Assembly: GCF_000001735.4 (NCBI RefSeq)
Contig: NC_003075.7
Coordinates: 9,239,001 to 9,303,000 of the forward strand
Source: Arabidopsis thaliana
Taxonomy: Eukaryota; Streptophyta; Magnoliopsida; Brassicales; Brassicaceae
Direction: 5' to 3'
Length of the DNA: 64,000 nucleotides
Shown here: positions 47,350-59,500 of the stretch, one piece after another
Layout of the letters: each line of letters starts with the position of its first letter
How positions within the stretch are numbered: position 1 is the stretch's first letter
Notes under the pieces: generated by a model
The model's database searches: none
Told to the model about the DNA's origin: nothing
The model's input: the letters and a program-made list of their open reading frames with translations, nothing else
Program-made: the position numbers and the translations under genes

Positions 47350-47408
<59 letters not shown>

Positions 47409-47494
47409 AGATGATGATTACAACAAATTAAGTCACTTTTTTCTTTCTCTAATGTTATTTTCTTCTTGTGTCAACAGAACCTCAGCTTCACTAG
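46629..47494 (+). CDS. Basic plant protein with RL-x-R-x-K-x-L repeats, unknown function
   Basis: Five exons with in-frame GT-AG junctions: coding 46629-46896, 46989-47138, 47220-47315 and 47478-47494, plus an upstream leader exon ending near 46230. They sum to 531 bases, 176 residues, ending TPEPQLH. The first 60 residues are highly charged (RKEQERERRRLRDRERRQSM and DERERHLARRRKNYQLRRQR), a likely basic helix or nuclear signal. The C-terminal half has two similar units, TIRLTRLKHLAR and GLRLSRIKRLVR, each encoded by its own exon, so exon duplication is likely. It corresponds to a plant-only family I have seen without a function. The last intron holds a long TA microsatellite. I see no zinc-finger motif. 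Confidence 0.78.
47352..47406. repeat. TA dinucleotide microsatellite
   Basis: About 27 uninterrupted TA repeats lie in the last intron of the gene at 46629-47494. Length is expected to vary between individuals. Confidence 0.98.
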
Positions 47495-48208
47495 AGTTGA
47501 CAACTTGAACGAGAACCTCATCAATATTATTGTTTGTAAAAGTGAAAGTATTATTCTTTTGGAGATCCACAGCTAGGAAAACTGACCATATTTGTTTTGA
47601 AATACAAGTGGGATTACATTACATTCTTCATTTTTTTTTTGTCACAGCCATCTCCTATACGGCTTTTATCATTTGTAGTTCGGAAGAAGAAACGAGAATG
47701 AGATATCATAGTTGAGTAATCTGTTTTGCTGAACAAGATAATAAGTTTGACAATGTGACAATTCTTTTGTTATTGATTGAAGTATAGCAAAACATACATA
47801 AAAGCTTTGAATCTTTGAGAATGAAGGATGGCCAAGCAGTTGATGCCATAAGAAGTTGTCAGATTACACAATATTACAACAATAACAGAGAAAATAACAC
47901 TAGGGCTATGAGGTTATCTCTAAAAAAGTAGATCTTTTGATGCAGTTTGGTAGTCCCAAGCATGGAGCTCTGGATATATTTATATATATGGGTTATAACT
48001 TATAAAGATACAAGGATGGAAGTTTACTGATAAAGCATTTCCGGGGAGAAAAAAGCTAACATTTGTTAGATTCAAATTAACAAGGAAGAGAAATGTGAAA
48101 AAAAAAAAGTTTATATCATGTATAACTAAAATATATAGTAGACATGTTGCACCAAAATCCAAGTTGTGTTTTTGTTTATATTTATCAGTGTGCAACAGTT
48201 AACGTGTA
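47495..48208. other. Intergenic, 3' region of the basic-protein gene and tRNA-Thr upstream DNA
   Basis: I see no gene in this AT-rich stretch. Short frames here have no recognisable content. Confidence 0.4.
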
Positions 48209-48282
48209 GCTTTCATAGCTCAGTTGGTTAGAGCACCCGTTTAGTAAGCGGGAGGTCTTGAGTTCAACTCTCAATGAAAGCA
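48209..48282 (+). tRNA. tRNA-Thr(AGT)
   Basis: The acceptor stem GCTTTCA pairs fully with TGAAAGC, followed by discriminator A. The D arm is AGCTCAGTTGGTTAGAGC, the anticodon stem CCCGT/GCGGG encloses TTAGTAA with anticodon AGT, and the T arm is TGAGTTCAACTCTCA. It has no intron. A T-rich stretch (atttttg) about 15 bases on could stop RNA polymerase III. Confidence 0.95.
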
Positions 48283-48861
48283 ATTAGTAAAATTATTTTT
48301 GCTCGTAATGGGCTTATATATTGGCGCATTTTTTTTTTTGAGGCCCTTTCTTATTGTTAGACTCCGGTTAACCTTTGCTGATCTTACTCGCAGGGTCCTT
48401 AAACAAGATATGCTACAACTGTCCAAAGAACACCATTACAATGATTTGAATTTGAGAACTATAAAAAGTTTGTTATTTATATAACCACAACTAGTAGTGC
48501 GCAATGTATCGATGTGAGTAAATGTATGTGACCAGAAAACAGAAAACGATGAAATAAACATTTGTTGAATTGAGAATAGGACCTATTTACATTCTCCAAA
48601 GATATGAGTTTACATCAATACCAATCACATCAATGTATACTTTCTATTCAATCCAAATTCAGACTACCTTCTAAAATTATCTACAAATCACATTCTACCA
48701 ACCAATTAGTTAATGACCGTCCAAACCACAACAGATTCCACAGTGTGCCTATTCTCTCTTCCAGGCTTAATATGAGAAAGTGCAACAGCATCCTTGGAAA
48801 CAAAATTCTTTCAGCTGTTGTTGCGTTCAAACAATGCAAGACAAGACGACATATCAGTCCA
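48283..48861. other. Spacer between tRNA-Thr and the PPR gene, with duplicated DNA
   Basis: The part 48395-48570 is related to 44121-44388. The rest is AT-rich with nothing to report. Confidence 0.5.
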
Positions 48862-50541
48862 TCAAACAGGACAGCTAGAGTCTAAGCCATCTGGATAGTA
48901 GTCAATATCCATAAAGAATGAAGTCATCTCATGGACCTTCTTGTATATCTTTTCAGAGAGTCTGTGAGACGTATCATCCTTCATGAATCTATGAACTTCC
49001 CCTTGTAATTCTATCTGGCTATACCCGGGATCTTTTTTCACTCCTGCATTCTCCATCTTCCTCCTAACCTTTGAGGCAGCTTCACGTAATCCACAACTCG
49101 CGTATCCATTGGCAAACACAACGTAATTCCCTCCATTTGTTGGATCCAACTCTAAAAATTTTGTAGCTGCGAGTTCTAGCAGTTTCACATTCCCATGAAT
49201 CCTGCAAGCCCCAAGTAAAGAACCCCATACTGGGGGATGCTCCTTGCATGGTGACTTCATTACAAATTCATACGCTTCTTGTAACCTACCAGCACGCCCT
49301 AACGTATCAACCATAGCAGCATAGTGTTGTCCCTCAGGTTCAATCCCGTAATCTCTCTTCATAGAATAGAAATGCTCCCAACCTTTATCAACTAAACCTC
49401 CATGGTTACACGCAGTGAGAACCACCAAAAAAGTAACCGGATTTGGTCTACAACCTTCTTCCTTCATCTTTTCAAAGCATTTTAACACCTCTGAAACTTT
49501 TCCATGATATCCATAGCCAGATATCAATGAGGTCCACGTAATCACATTTCTAGTGGACAATTGATCAAATACTCTGTGGCCATCAGAGAAGCTACTGCAT
49601 TTAAAGTACATATCAACAAGAGCACTATCAACTATAATGTTCGACTTAATACACCGCTTTATCATCACAGCGTGAGCTCTCTTTCCATGTTCCAACCGAT
49701 CTAACGCAGAACAAGCTCTAAACACTGAAGCAAATGTATACTGATCAGGAACTATTCTGTTCTGTCTCATATCATAATAAATAAAAAGCCCTTCTTGCTC
49801 TAAACCTTTTTGCACATACCCAGATATCATTGCATTCCACGGTATCAAATCTCTAATCTTCAAACTACGAAAGAGAATCCCAGCTGTTTGAAGATCACCT
49901 GATAAGGCGTAAAGTATCAACAACTTAACTTTCAAATACTCATTGAGAGCAAATCCAACAACAAACATCTGAGCATGTATACGTTTCCCTTTTGTATACT
50001 CCTTCCTTTGTTTACATTCCTGCAACAGTACAGCATAAGTCTCAGGCTCTACTTGCAATCCGCTACTCCATAACAACCCAACAGCTTCTTTCAATCTCCC
50101 TGTAACACATAGACCCTTTAATGTCTTATCTAGCTTCTCTGTTTTCCTCTGATTCTCCACCTGAAACCTAGAACCAAATTTTGATCACTCAATGGAAAAA
50201 GCTTCAGACTTTACAATCTCATAAGAGATGATCATAGCAGAATTATAAAAAGGTTCAGCCTTTATACGTGATACAAGAACAAAGATAAAGATTCCAATTT
50301 TAGACGAATAAACCCAAAATCAGGGAAATGAATTTCGAAACCTTCCAATTCTCTTCTCTGCAAGCATCCGGCGTAGGATCGTCGTCGCATTTCCGGAGAA
50401 CATAGAACCGGAAGCCGACGTCTGAGACGCCTCTGTTTGGAACTCCCGAGTGTAGTAAACCATTGCAAGCTTATTCAGCTTGAAGCAAATAGTCAAACAT
50501 TGGGATTTGTGAGAAAGAGAAGAAGAGATTAACGTTTTCAT
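48862..50541 (-). CDS. PPR protein, PLS class with E-type C-terminus
   Basis: Organelle RNA-binding pentatricopeptide-repeat protein. Exon 1 is 50342-50541 (MKTLISSSLSHKSQCLTICF, Ser-rich, fits a mitochondrial or plastid presequence). Exon 2 is 48862-50167; the junction reads RIGRFQVENQRKTEK, using the acceptor at 50168-50169. The total is 501 residues. PLS-type repeats run from about residue 95 to 400, e.g. DLIPWNAMISGYVQKGLEQE, NIIVDSALVDMYFKCSSFSD and NVITWTSLISGYGYHGKVSE. The C-terminus has the E motif (PPVWGSLLGACRIHGNVK) and an E+-like end (DPGYSQIELQGEVHRFM) but no DYW deaminase domain. Such proteins mostly act in C-to-U editing with a partner; the target is unknown to me. A partial copy lies at 43780-43906. 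Confidence 0.93.
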
Positions 50542-50684
50542 TCTCACATCACCCACCTTACCGATGGAGAAATTGTGCCTCGGAATTAAAAATTTCGAAT
50601 TTAGGGTTCTTCAAGCACAGTGGAAAGTGTTTAATATTTGTAATATGTTTTGATATAAATATGTCTGATTTCAGTTATTAAAAA

Positions 50685-50725
50685 GTCAAGATGGCCGAGT
50701 TGGTCTAAGGCGCCAGTTTCAGGTA

Positions 50726-50757
<32 letters not shown>

Positions 50758-50765
50758 TCTTGACA
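50685..50765 (+). tRNA. tRNA-Leu(CAG)
   Basis: The acceptor stem GTCAAGA pairs with TCTTGAC, discriminator A. The anticodon stem CCAGT/ACTGG holds TTCAGGT with anticodon CAG. It has a long variable arm typical of class II tRNA-Leu and a T arm GTGGGTTCAAATCCCAC. No intron. A T-rich stretch (attctttttg) follows as a likely Pol III stop. Confidence 0.96.
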
Positions 50766-52245
50766 TATTCTTTTTGTATTTAACTATTTATTTTTTTCTT
50801 ATATGAAAAACATAATAGGAATATTTATCAAAAGTCATGAAAATAAAGAAAAAGAAGAGAAGATGATAAGAGAGAACAAAAGAATAATTAGCTAACACAA
50901 CTTTAGATGATACTCTTTTTTTGTTTGTTTTAAGACAGGTAATTCAGTTAATTATAAACTAGATAATTATTTCTCGTGTTTGGTTGGCTTAAAACACGTA
51001 CATCTGTGTTTGAGATATGTCGAGGAAAGTGTTCGTCGTGGGAAGACTTTTCTTCCAACTTGAAATTTTGATACAAACTGATGTTGCTCATATATACTAA
51101 TAATAGCCAGATCTAACTGTTACAGTTATTAACTAACACAACTTTAGGACACACGGTTTTTTTCTTTTGACTAATGAGATTTTGAGAAGAAAACACAACC
51201 ACTAAACAAAACCATTTTCCAGTGAATCATTCTTACCTCAAATATTGACCTAAAGTTAATCCTTAATTATTGGATATTTAGACCATTTGTTTTACCATCA
51301 AGCTGTCACTGTTACATTTCTTTTTATTCTTCTTCTAAATTTAGCATTTCAATTTTGAGCTTGTTCTCTATAAATACAGTTTCCCAAATCCATAACACAT
51401 TCATTCTTGTTTTGTTTCAATAGTGTTAACTTAAACAGTATTCAGAGAAAAATATTTGTTTACTCGATCGAGATTTGGGAAAAACATAATCAGACCAGGT
51501 AAAATTTTCTCTGCTTTGTAAAAATCTGGCTGATGTAATTAGAAGATATCATCACCTCTTTCATAATTATCCCTGCTTTAGGATTTAGATTGGCTCATGT
51601 ATTATGGTATGGAAATTAAATGTAGTAGTTATCCAGAAAATTATCTGGTTGGTTATCTCTTGAAAAGATAATCAGGTAATATGGTACTTAATCACAGAGA
51701 TTAGTTAGTTATCTAGGGAGGTCTCCTTTTTACTTTTCACCCAGAATCTCGTGAAACTCGGATTTAACCATCAAACGAGATCGTCAAAAGTAATTAATCC
51801 ATGTAGGTCCCACTTAATCAACTTTATAATTAAGAGAATCTTATCCAAATTCATCTCATCTTCTATCCTCTCATCTCCTCGTATCTCACTCTCTGTTGTG
51901 TTCTAGTAAAAACTAATTCTCTGGTACGACACTGGAACATTTTCTTTCTTTTTTAACTTATTATGTTTTTTTCACTTGCATGTCTTATTCGGTTTGGTCT
52001 TCTAATCTAATTGTTGACTTTGACTATAAGATCTGTCTAAATGGAAAGGAACAAAATGAAAATCTTAAAACCTTTAATGATAGAAGATGATGATTTTAAA
52101 TTTCCCTTTTCGAATATATTCGTTTAATTGTCTCTTTATATAATTAACAGTTTTTGTTAATGGGAATCGCAGGTAACGATTGAGAAGAATCTCTCTTTTC
52201 TCCACTGAGAGAATCACATTCTGAGAGATCAGACAAGAAGAAACA
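50766..52245 (+). promoter_or_regulatory. INT4 promoter and leader with a probable 5'-UTR intron
   Basis: A TATA-like ctataaata lies at about 51369. A leader exon seems to end at 51498 (accag/gtaaaa), with an acceptor at 52171-52172 (cgcag/gtaacg), giving a 5'-UTR intron of about 670 bases. The intron start is inferred from splice consensus only. No protein gene is seen. Confidence 0.5.
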
Positions 52246-54083
52246 ATGGTGGAAGGAGGAATTGCGAAAGCAGACAAAACAGAGTTCACAGAGTGTTGGA
52301 GAACAACATGGAAGACACCTTACATCATGCGACTTGCTCTCTCCGCCGGAATCGGAGGTCTTCTCTTCGGTTACGATACCGGAGTCATTTCCGGAGCTCT
52401 TCTTTTCATCAAAGAAGATTTTGATGAAGTTGATAAGAAAACATGGCTTCAGTCAACTATTGTTAGTATGGCAGTGGCTGGAGCCATCGTCGGAGCAGCA
52501 GTCGGAGGTTGGATCAATGATAAGTTTGGTAGGAGGATGTCGATTCTTATCGCCGATGTTCTTTTCTTGATCGGTGCGATTGTGATGGCATTTGCTCCGG
52601 CTCCTTGGGTTATCATCGTTGGAAGAATCTTTGTTGGGTTTGGTGTTGGTATGGCTTCGATGACGTCTCCGTTGTATATCTCTGAAGCTTCTCCGGCGAG
52701 GATTAGAGGTGCACTTGTTAGTACCAATGGTCTTCTCATCACTGGTGGACAATTCTTCTCGTACCTCATCAATCTTGCTTTTGTCCATGTAAGTGAAAAT
52801 GATTTAGTTTCAAGTTCTTGTGTATTATAACCAATTCAAGAATGTCTCTAAATTTGATTGAAAATGTTGTTGAATAGACTCCGGGAACATGGAGATGGAT
52901 GTTGGGTGTTGCGGGAGTTCCAGCTATTGTTCAGTTTGTGCTTATGTTGTCGCTACCTGAGTCTCCAAGGTGGTTATATAGAAAGGACAGGATTGCGGAA
53001 TCCAGAGCGATTCTTGAGAGGATTTACCCGGCTGACGAAGTGGAGGCGGAGATGGAAGCTTTGAAACTGTCAGTGGAGGCAGAGAAAGCAGACGAGGCAA
53101 TCATTGGAGATAGCTTCTCTGCAAAGCTGAAAGGAGCTTTCGGGAATCCCGTTGTTCGACGTGGACTCGCTGCTGGTATCACGGTGCAAGTGGCTCAGCA
53201 GTTTGTGGGGATCAACACTGTCATGTACTACAGTCCTTCTATTGTGCAATTTGCTGGTTACGCCTCTAACAAGACAGCTATGGCCTTGTCTCTTATTACT
53301 TCCGGTTTGAATGCTTTGGGTTCTATTGTGAGCATGATGTTTGTCGATCGGTACGGGAGAAGGAAGCTCATGATCATCTCTATGTTTGGGATCATAGCAT
53401 GTCTTATCATCTTAGCCACGGTGTTCTCACAAGCGGCCATCCACGCCCCCAAGATCGATGCGTTTGAGTCAAGGACGTTTGCACCAAATGCTACTTGTTC
53501 AGCATATGCCCCTCTCGCAGCCGAAAATGCTCCTCCCTCGAGGTGGAACTGCATGAAGTGTCTCAGGTCCGAATGTGGATTCTGCGCCAGCGGGGTACAG
53601 CCGTACGCACCAGGAGCATGTGTGGTGTTGTCAGATGACATGAAAGCAACTTGCAGCTCAAGAGGAAGAACATTCTTCAAAGATGGATGTCCAAGCAAGT
53701 TTGGGTTCTTAGCTATAGTGTTTTTGGGGCTTTACATCGTAGTCTACGCACCAGGTATGGGCACTGTCCCGTGGATCGTCAACTCTGAGATCTATCCGCT
53801 CAGATACAGAGGTCTTGGTGGAGGAATAGCCGCCGTCTCGAATTGGGTCTCCAACCTGATAGTGAGTGAGAGCTTCCTCTCACTCACCCATGCTCTCGGC
53901 TCCTCTGGTACCTTCCTTCTCTTTGCTGGCTTCTCCACGATCGGGCTCTTCTTCATTTGGTTGCTCGTTCCTGAGACCAAAGGGCTTCAGTTTGAGGAGG
54001 TCGAGAAGTTGCTCGAGGTCGGCTTCAAGCCCAGTCTCTTGCGGCGGAGGGAGAAGAAGGGCAAAGAAGTCGATGCTGCTTAA
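52246..54083 (+). CDS. INT4: Inositol transporter INT4
   Basis: Proton-coupled myo-inositol importer of the plasma membrane, Major Facilitator sugar-porter family. Exons 52246-52788 and 52878-54083 join at FVH/TPGTW and give 582 residues. Twelve membrane segments fit the sequence. Sugar-porter motifs seen: [15 protein letters not shown] near residue 35, DKFGRRMS after helix 2, [12 protein letters not shown] at about 205, [14 protein letters not shown] at about 290, DRYGRRKL at about 350 and the last-loop PETKGLQ near 555. A Cys-rich loop between helices 9 and 10 ([18 protein letters not shown]) is a known mark of plant INT2/INT4-type carriers. The C-terminus is basic ([13 protein letters not shown]). 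Confidence 0.97.
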
Positions 54084-54890
54084 GACGATGATGATCACTT
54101 ATCTCTCTCTTTCTATTTTTATTATTGTCGCTGTCTGTTCCTAATTCTATAATGTATGACACCGGATTTGGAATACGTATTTTTCAACACCTTTTAAAAC
54201 CTCAAAGACCACGATTCAAAGCAAAACTTCTACCAACGTGAATTTTCCCCAAAAAGAGTTTACAAAAGCACATAGCAGACAGCTTTGTGCAGCCAAAGCA
54301 TCAGCTTAATAAGTGAAATGCTTACTTTTGAGACAGTAGTCATAACTATCAATGTCAAAGTGGTGGGACAAACTACTGTTTCAACGATAACCATTTACTA
54401 TTGTAGGACAAGACCATGCAAGTGGTGCCAGATATGCTGACACACAAATCATCAACCAGATCCACCGTCACAGACACAGATCCACAAACAAACACTCGAA
54501 AGATCCTACAATAATTGATCCAGATAGAGTTAAAAACAATTTTGATCAAGAAATATCGATTAAAAATTGCTTAGTTCTTGAACAAGCCATTTGCCGACGC
54601 TACTACAAAGCTTTTTGCCTTAAAAATCAGCATAATCCACCCACCCTCACAAACCAGAAGCCAAAACCTGAATGCTAGACTTGTAAACCAAATAAATAAG
54701 CACTCTCCCTTGAAACTCCTCAAAAACTAGCTTAACCATCAATACATGAGAGAGATCAAAAGTCAGTCAAGTTTCTGGTAATCATTTGATCTCTCTTTTA
54801 CAGTCTACACAAAAGACGCTATACAAAACCCACCAAACATACACTCAGTATATACATACTAGACTGATGAAACCTCCACATGGTTGCATT
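54084..54890. other. Convergent 3' regions of INT4 and the ARM-repeat gene
   Basis: These are the 3' regions of two convergent genes. I see no further gene, RNA or repeat. Confidence 0.5.
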
Positions 54891-56530
54891 TCATGGGCTT
54901 GATGAACTTGCCTCCTTCCTTGGCTCCCGAAGATACCCCAGAAGTCTTTCTGCCTGCATGATACAAAACGATAAATCTTGTTCAAATTCAAGTTTTTCAA
55001 CTTTTTACCAAATATTTAAGAATAGTCTAATCCGTAACAGAGAGACACCAATACATAAGAATAATCTAATCCGTAACAGAAGAATCTGAGTGTTTTGTAG
55101 CTAAGCTAACGCATTTGGTCAAGCTAAATGAACGAAGATGCAATGAGAAAATAGAAAAATAGTAAAGTTTTTACCTTGCGCTTAGCTCTAACACTGACGG
55201 AGCCGCTCTGAGAGAGGCCCACAAGCGGAGGAATCGCGCCTTCCCTCACAAGCAACCCACGGTTTCTAACGCTATCAGAACAAAGCTGCAACAGCGTCAA
55301 GATCGCAAATTCTTTCCCTTTCACAGATCCATCCTCGATGGCCTCAACAAGCGCTGCGATCCCTCCTTCCTCGACAATAGCCTCTTTGCCATCATCTATC
55401 GCTGCAAGGCTACTCAGAACCACCATAGCTTTCTCCGCCATACCAGTCCCTTCCTCAGCCACAAGGTCCACCAACGGCTTCACCGCTCCAGCAGTGACCG
55501 CTCTCTCCTTGTTTTGCTGAAGCGTACACAGCTTGTAGAGCGTCGTCAACGCATCCTTCTTTCCCCTGCAAGATCCGTTCAACAGAAGAGAAACCAGCGG
55601 CGGAATAGCACCGCAAGCTCCGATTGAGCCTTTGTTCTCCTCCAATAGCGCCAAACTAAGCAAAGCACATGCAGCGTTCTGCTTTGAAGTCTCCGTCCCC
55701 GTTTTGAGTACCCACACTAGTGATTTAATCGCTCCTCCTGCGGCGATTACAGCTTTGTTCTGGTCGTGTAACGAGAGGTTTAACAGAGCTGTAACTGCGT
55801 GCTCTTGCGTCCATGGATCGTTACAACGAAGAAGTGGAATCAAAGCTTGAATAGCTCCAGATTCCCCAATCAACACACGATTATCCGCTCGATTCTTCGC
55901 CAATAGCCGTAGCTTCGCCGCAGCAGATCGCTTTATCGCCACCGAAGAGGAACGAAGTCCGTCGATGCATAGTTTCACAGTTGGCTGCAGATCTTCCGGC
56001 GAAATACACTCGATAATCTCTGTAGAGAAGTTTTCTCTCTGTAGAAACCCTAGACAAGGCTCTCTCTCTAACTCTGGATCATGCTCCGCTTCGTTATCTC
56101 CGCCGCTCTCATTTCTATCAGCCTCCGGCGACGGCAAGCAAGCAAGACGCTGTAACTCGCCGGAGATATCACTACTACAAGCGGAAAAATCACTAAACGC
56201 CTGAGAAATGTCGAGAAACGCTTCCTCTTTCATTGAGGAAGCGTTTGAATTGAGAGAATTACTGTTTTTCAAAGCAAGCTCGCCGAGTCTCATGTCGATG
56301 ACGGAATCCGAGAGAAACTCCGACGCATACTCTGATTTATCGCCGATTGAGCCGACGAATGAGCAAGATTGATCTCCGCTTTGATAGAAGTTAGATCTCA
56401 CTGTTCTCATCGACCGGCCAGCTTGACGGTGTAACCTCGCCGCCGACGGCGATGATGAACCGTAGAAATCGGTTGTTAACGGAAAGCGAGTGGAATTGGA
56501 ATGAGATAAAGGTTCCTCCACCGATACCAT
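54891..56530 (-). CDS. ARM-repeat protein
   Basis: Armadillo-repeat protein of 472 residues (Arabidopsis At4g16490). Exons 55175-56530 and 54891-54953 join at AKRK/AERLLGYLRE. The first 180 residues are Ser-rich and low-complexity (SPSAARLHRQAGRSMRT, an acidic part EADRNESGGDNEAEHDPE). From about residue 185 there are roughly six ARM repeats, e.g. AIQALIPLLRCNDPWTQEHA, AIKSLVWVLKTGTETSKQNA, AIPPLVSLLLNGSCRGKKDA, AVKPLVDLVAEEGTGMAEKA, GIAALVEAIEDGSVKGKEFA and AIPPLVGLSQSGSVSVRAKR. It resembles the ARM part of plant U-box proteins such as PUB4 and PUB14, but no U-box is present. It probably works as a scaffold; partners are unknown. Confidence 0.94.
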
Positions 56531-59500
56531 TTTTGCAAAACTCGAATTCGATATCTGTTTGTTCTTTCAAAAAATCTCTAAACTTTCATGGTGACTGGTG
56601 AGATTAAAGAGGAGGAGGGAGGCTTGAGGAAGAGGATGAGAGAAGGTTTTTAAAAACTTGTAGCTGTTGGTATCTGGTGATTCTTCAGTCACGGGACTGT
56701 GACGAGTTTTCTAAATCAATGTTACACGTGGCGAGATCTAGAGGTGGATGTAATTAAATCGACGGTTTAGAAGGAGAAGCGTATTGGTCGCATGTCTGTG
56801 TCACCAGCCATGTGGACCGTGACTTTTAGGTGTAGTCAGGAGGGGGTCCAGGTTAAACTACAAAAAAGCCCCTGCAAACAGAAGAATGAAGTTCACAAGA
56901 CACGTGGGGACAGTTGGCTTTTTTGGTAATTCCGATACACGGCTGTGCCGATGAGGTCTTTGAGAGTTATGAACGGCTTTGAGAAAGAGTTGTTTTACAC
57001 CGTTAGATTGGATGATCCAACGGTTGTTAGAGCTTTAAATTCTACACCTCGGTGCCACGTGCAGAGCTTGTCGACATAGATTCATTCATGGGCCAATGCC
57101 TTGGGTTTTACTCTTCAGTGTCTTTACCATTGTGATCTTTGATTGATTTAGGTCGGTTTGGGTTTATAGCGTACCAACAAAACGAAGAAATGTGAGGTTA
57201 TTAGTGGCTCAAGACATCTGTGGATATGACTTTGATCAACACGATCCTCCACTCATAAAGATGTAAAAAACATGTTTTCTTACATGATCACTAGGATGCT
57301 ACATAATCACTCGTTATAATTTCTAGAGATTGCAATATCTTGCGGACTAGTATAGTAGTATTGGACAAGAATACTTTATAAAGACCCTTTTCTCATTAAC
57401 AAAATAATATGATTCTGATTTTTCGAGCTAAATTCTTATCTTTTACAACATTTTTTCATAATCATCACTCAATTTTCTCTATAAAAAAATCTGCATGTTT
57501 TATCTTTTAGTGAACAATAGGTTCAGAAAATAACTACTTCGTGATTTTTCCAGTGAATCGGTGTTATGAAAACTCTCATATTTCAATAGGTTCCGTTAAT
57601 CTATTCTTAGATCAATTGAGTAAGACATCAACTTGTTGCAATAACTAATACGTGATCTTGTAGTCAAAAACAAGAATAAGCTAGTGCACGTACGAACGAT
57701 TAATTAAACATTAATAATCAACCGCCAAAGCGACGTACTAACAATTAAATCATGTTAAATTTTGTCTGTCAAAGGTTATATATAATCCTAAGTTTAATGA
57801 TTTAGCATATTACTCTGTATTGCTTCGAAGGCAAACAATCTCAGTGTTATCAATTTTAAAATAATGTGATGTCTAATTATACAGCATGGTGAGTTGTTCA
57901 ACACCCCAACTAGAATCTAAAATGATTAATAATCCTATTAAATAAATGAGATTGTAAAGATTGTGTTTGTCCTCACTCTAACAATCGTTAATTTAGACAG
58001 CCGTAGAGATAGAGTAGGTATATCCTTATTACGGCGACCAAAATAGGAAAATACTACTATTGTATAAAAGATTATGTAATCCTTAATTAATTAATATTCT
58101 CAAGTGTCTATTAATTAAACTATAAGTAGACCATTTTTGTCGTTTTTTGCAGTTTTAAGATTGTAAATTTGATGAATGTTTCCATCACTAAATGTCATTT
58201 TCTGCAAAGTTGGGTGTATGTATGTACATTAATCTGTAAATAATTGTATGTCTACGCGTACATGTTATGTTCACTAGTTTTATATAACAATAATCCATAC
58301 GAAATGTTAAATATATTAATAAATGATTACTGCTATCTAAATAAAATGTTGAAGTTGACAAGCAAAAAAAAAAAAAACAAATTGTTGATTGAGATATCTG
58401 GTTTAATATATATTTGTGTATGCCATTACCATGAATTTGAATATCTTACATATTTGGCTATATAGATATATCTTTAGACATTTGAGATACTTTTCCAAAA
58501 CTAAATGCATGAATGGCGATGACTGTTTTTTAAAATATAAATCATTTTTGAGAAGAGGTTATAAGTACGTTTGGATAACTTTTGGAAAAAATCTTCGGTT
58601 GCTAGAATTCGGAAAAATTGAGCAAGCGTTCGTGTGTTTGAGTCGACTTTGGAGAGCAAACGAAACAAGTGTGTATTAAGAAAGATCAAGAATCAAAGCA
58701 TTGAACATCTTTTGAAAAAAAATCAACACAAGCAAAACCATGTGACTAGCCGGAAAACTCAGAAGATGACAAAAAGGTGCAAGATAACCGATGCTTGTTA
58801 AATATTTCGAACTCTAGCTATTATTATGTGTACCAATTTATTCGAATTCTAAATGGATATATCATGCATTGTGAAGAACTCGCAGGTGAGATTTAACAGT
58901 AATGTATATCTCACCTCGTTGACTAGTCACCCCTTACGATCCCTATGACACACATGTTGGCTAGGTTCGGCAGATGGCAAATAATGACATTATGTATAAA
59001 GATGTTTAATTAATGTAACAAAGAGTTCGTCATGACAAACATTATATGGAAAGAAGTTTCAACATGTTGTTAGTCTCGTGTTAAAAAAAAAGGAATTCGG
59101 CATCTTAATACAAAAGGTCTATAAATGGCATCAAGGCTGCAAATAGTTTAGGTTGAAAATTCATTTGAGAGTGAAGAGTCTTTTACATTGTTAATGCCTA
59201 ATTTAAGGAATAACAAAAGGGCTTTTGTATATGAACATGGAAGACCTCTGAGCAGTACTGAGGTGGGAATGCATTTTTCAAAAATGAGGAGTCACTCTTG
59301 TGCGTTACGCTTTCAAGTGTCTTTCATTAACCTTTTGTGGAAGTTTTGGAAAATTTGTTTAAATGGCATTTAGGAAGGAAAAAATAACTAATACCGATTG
59401 AACTATAAGTTGAAGAAGCCTATACTAATTCCAAAAATTTGTACAAAATTGGGTGTACTTTTGGAATTAATCTAGTTTAATTTATTATCTAGCTATCATA

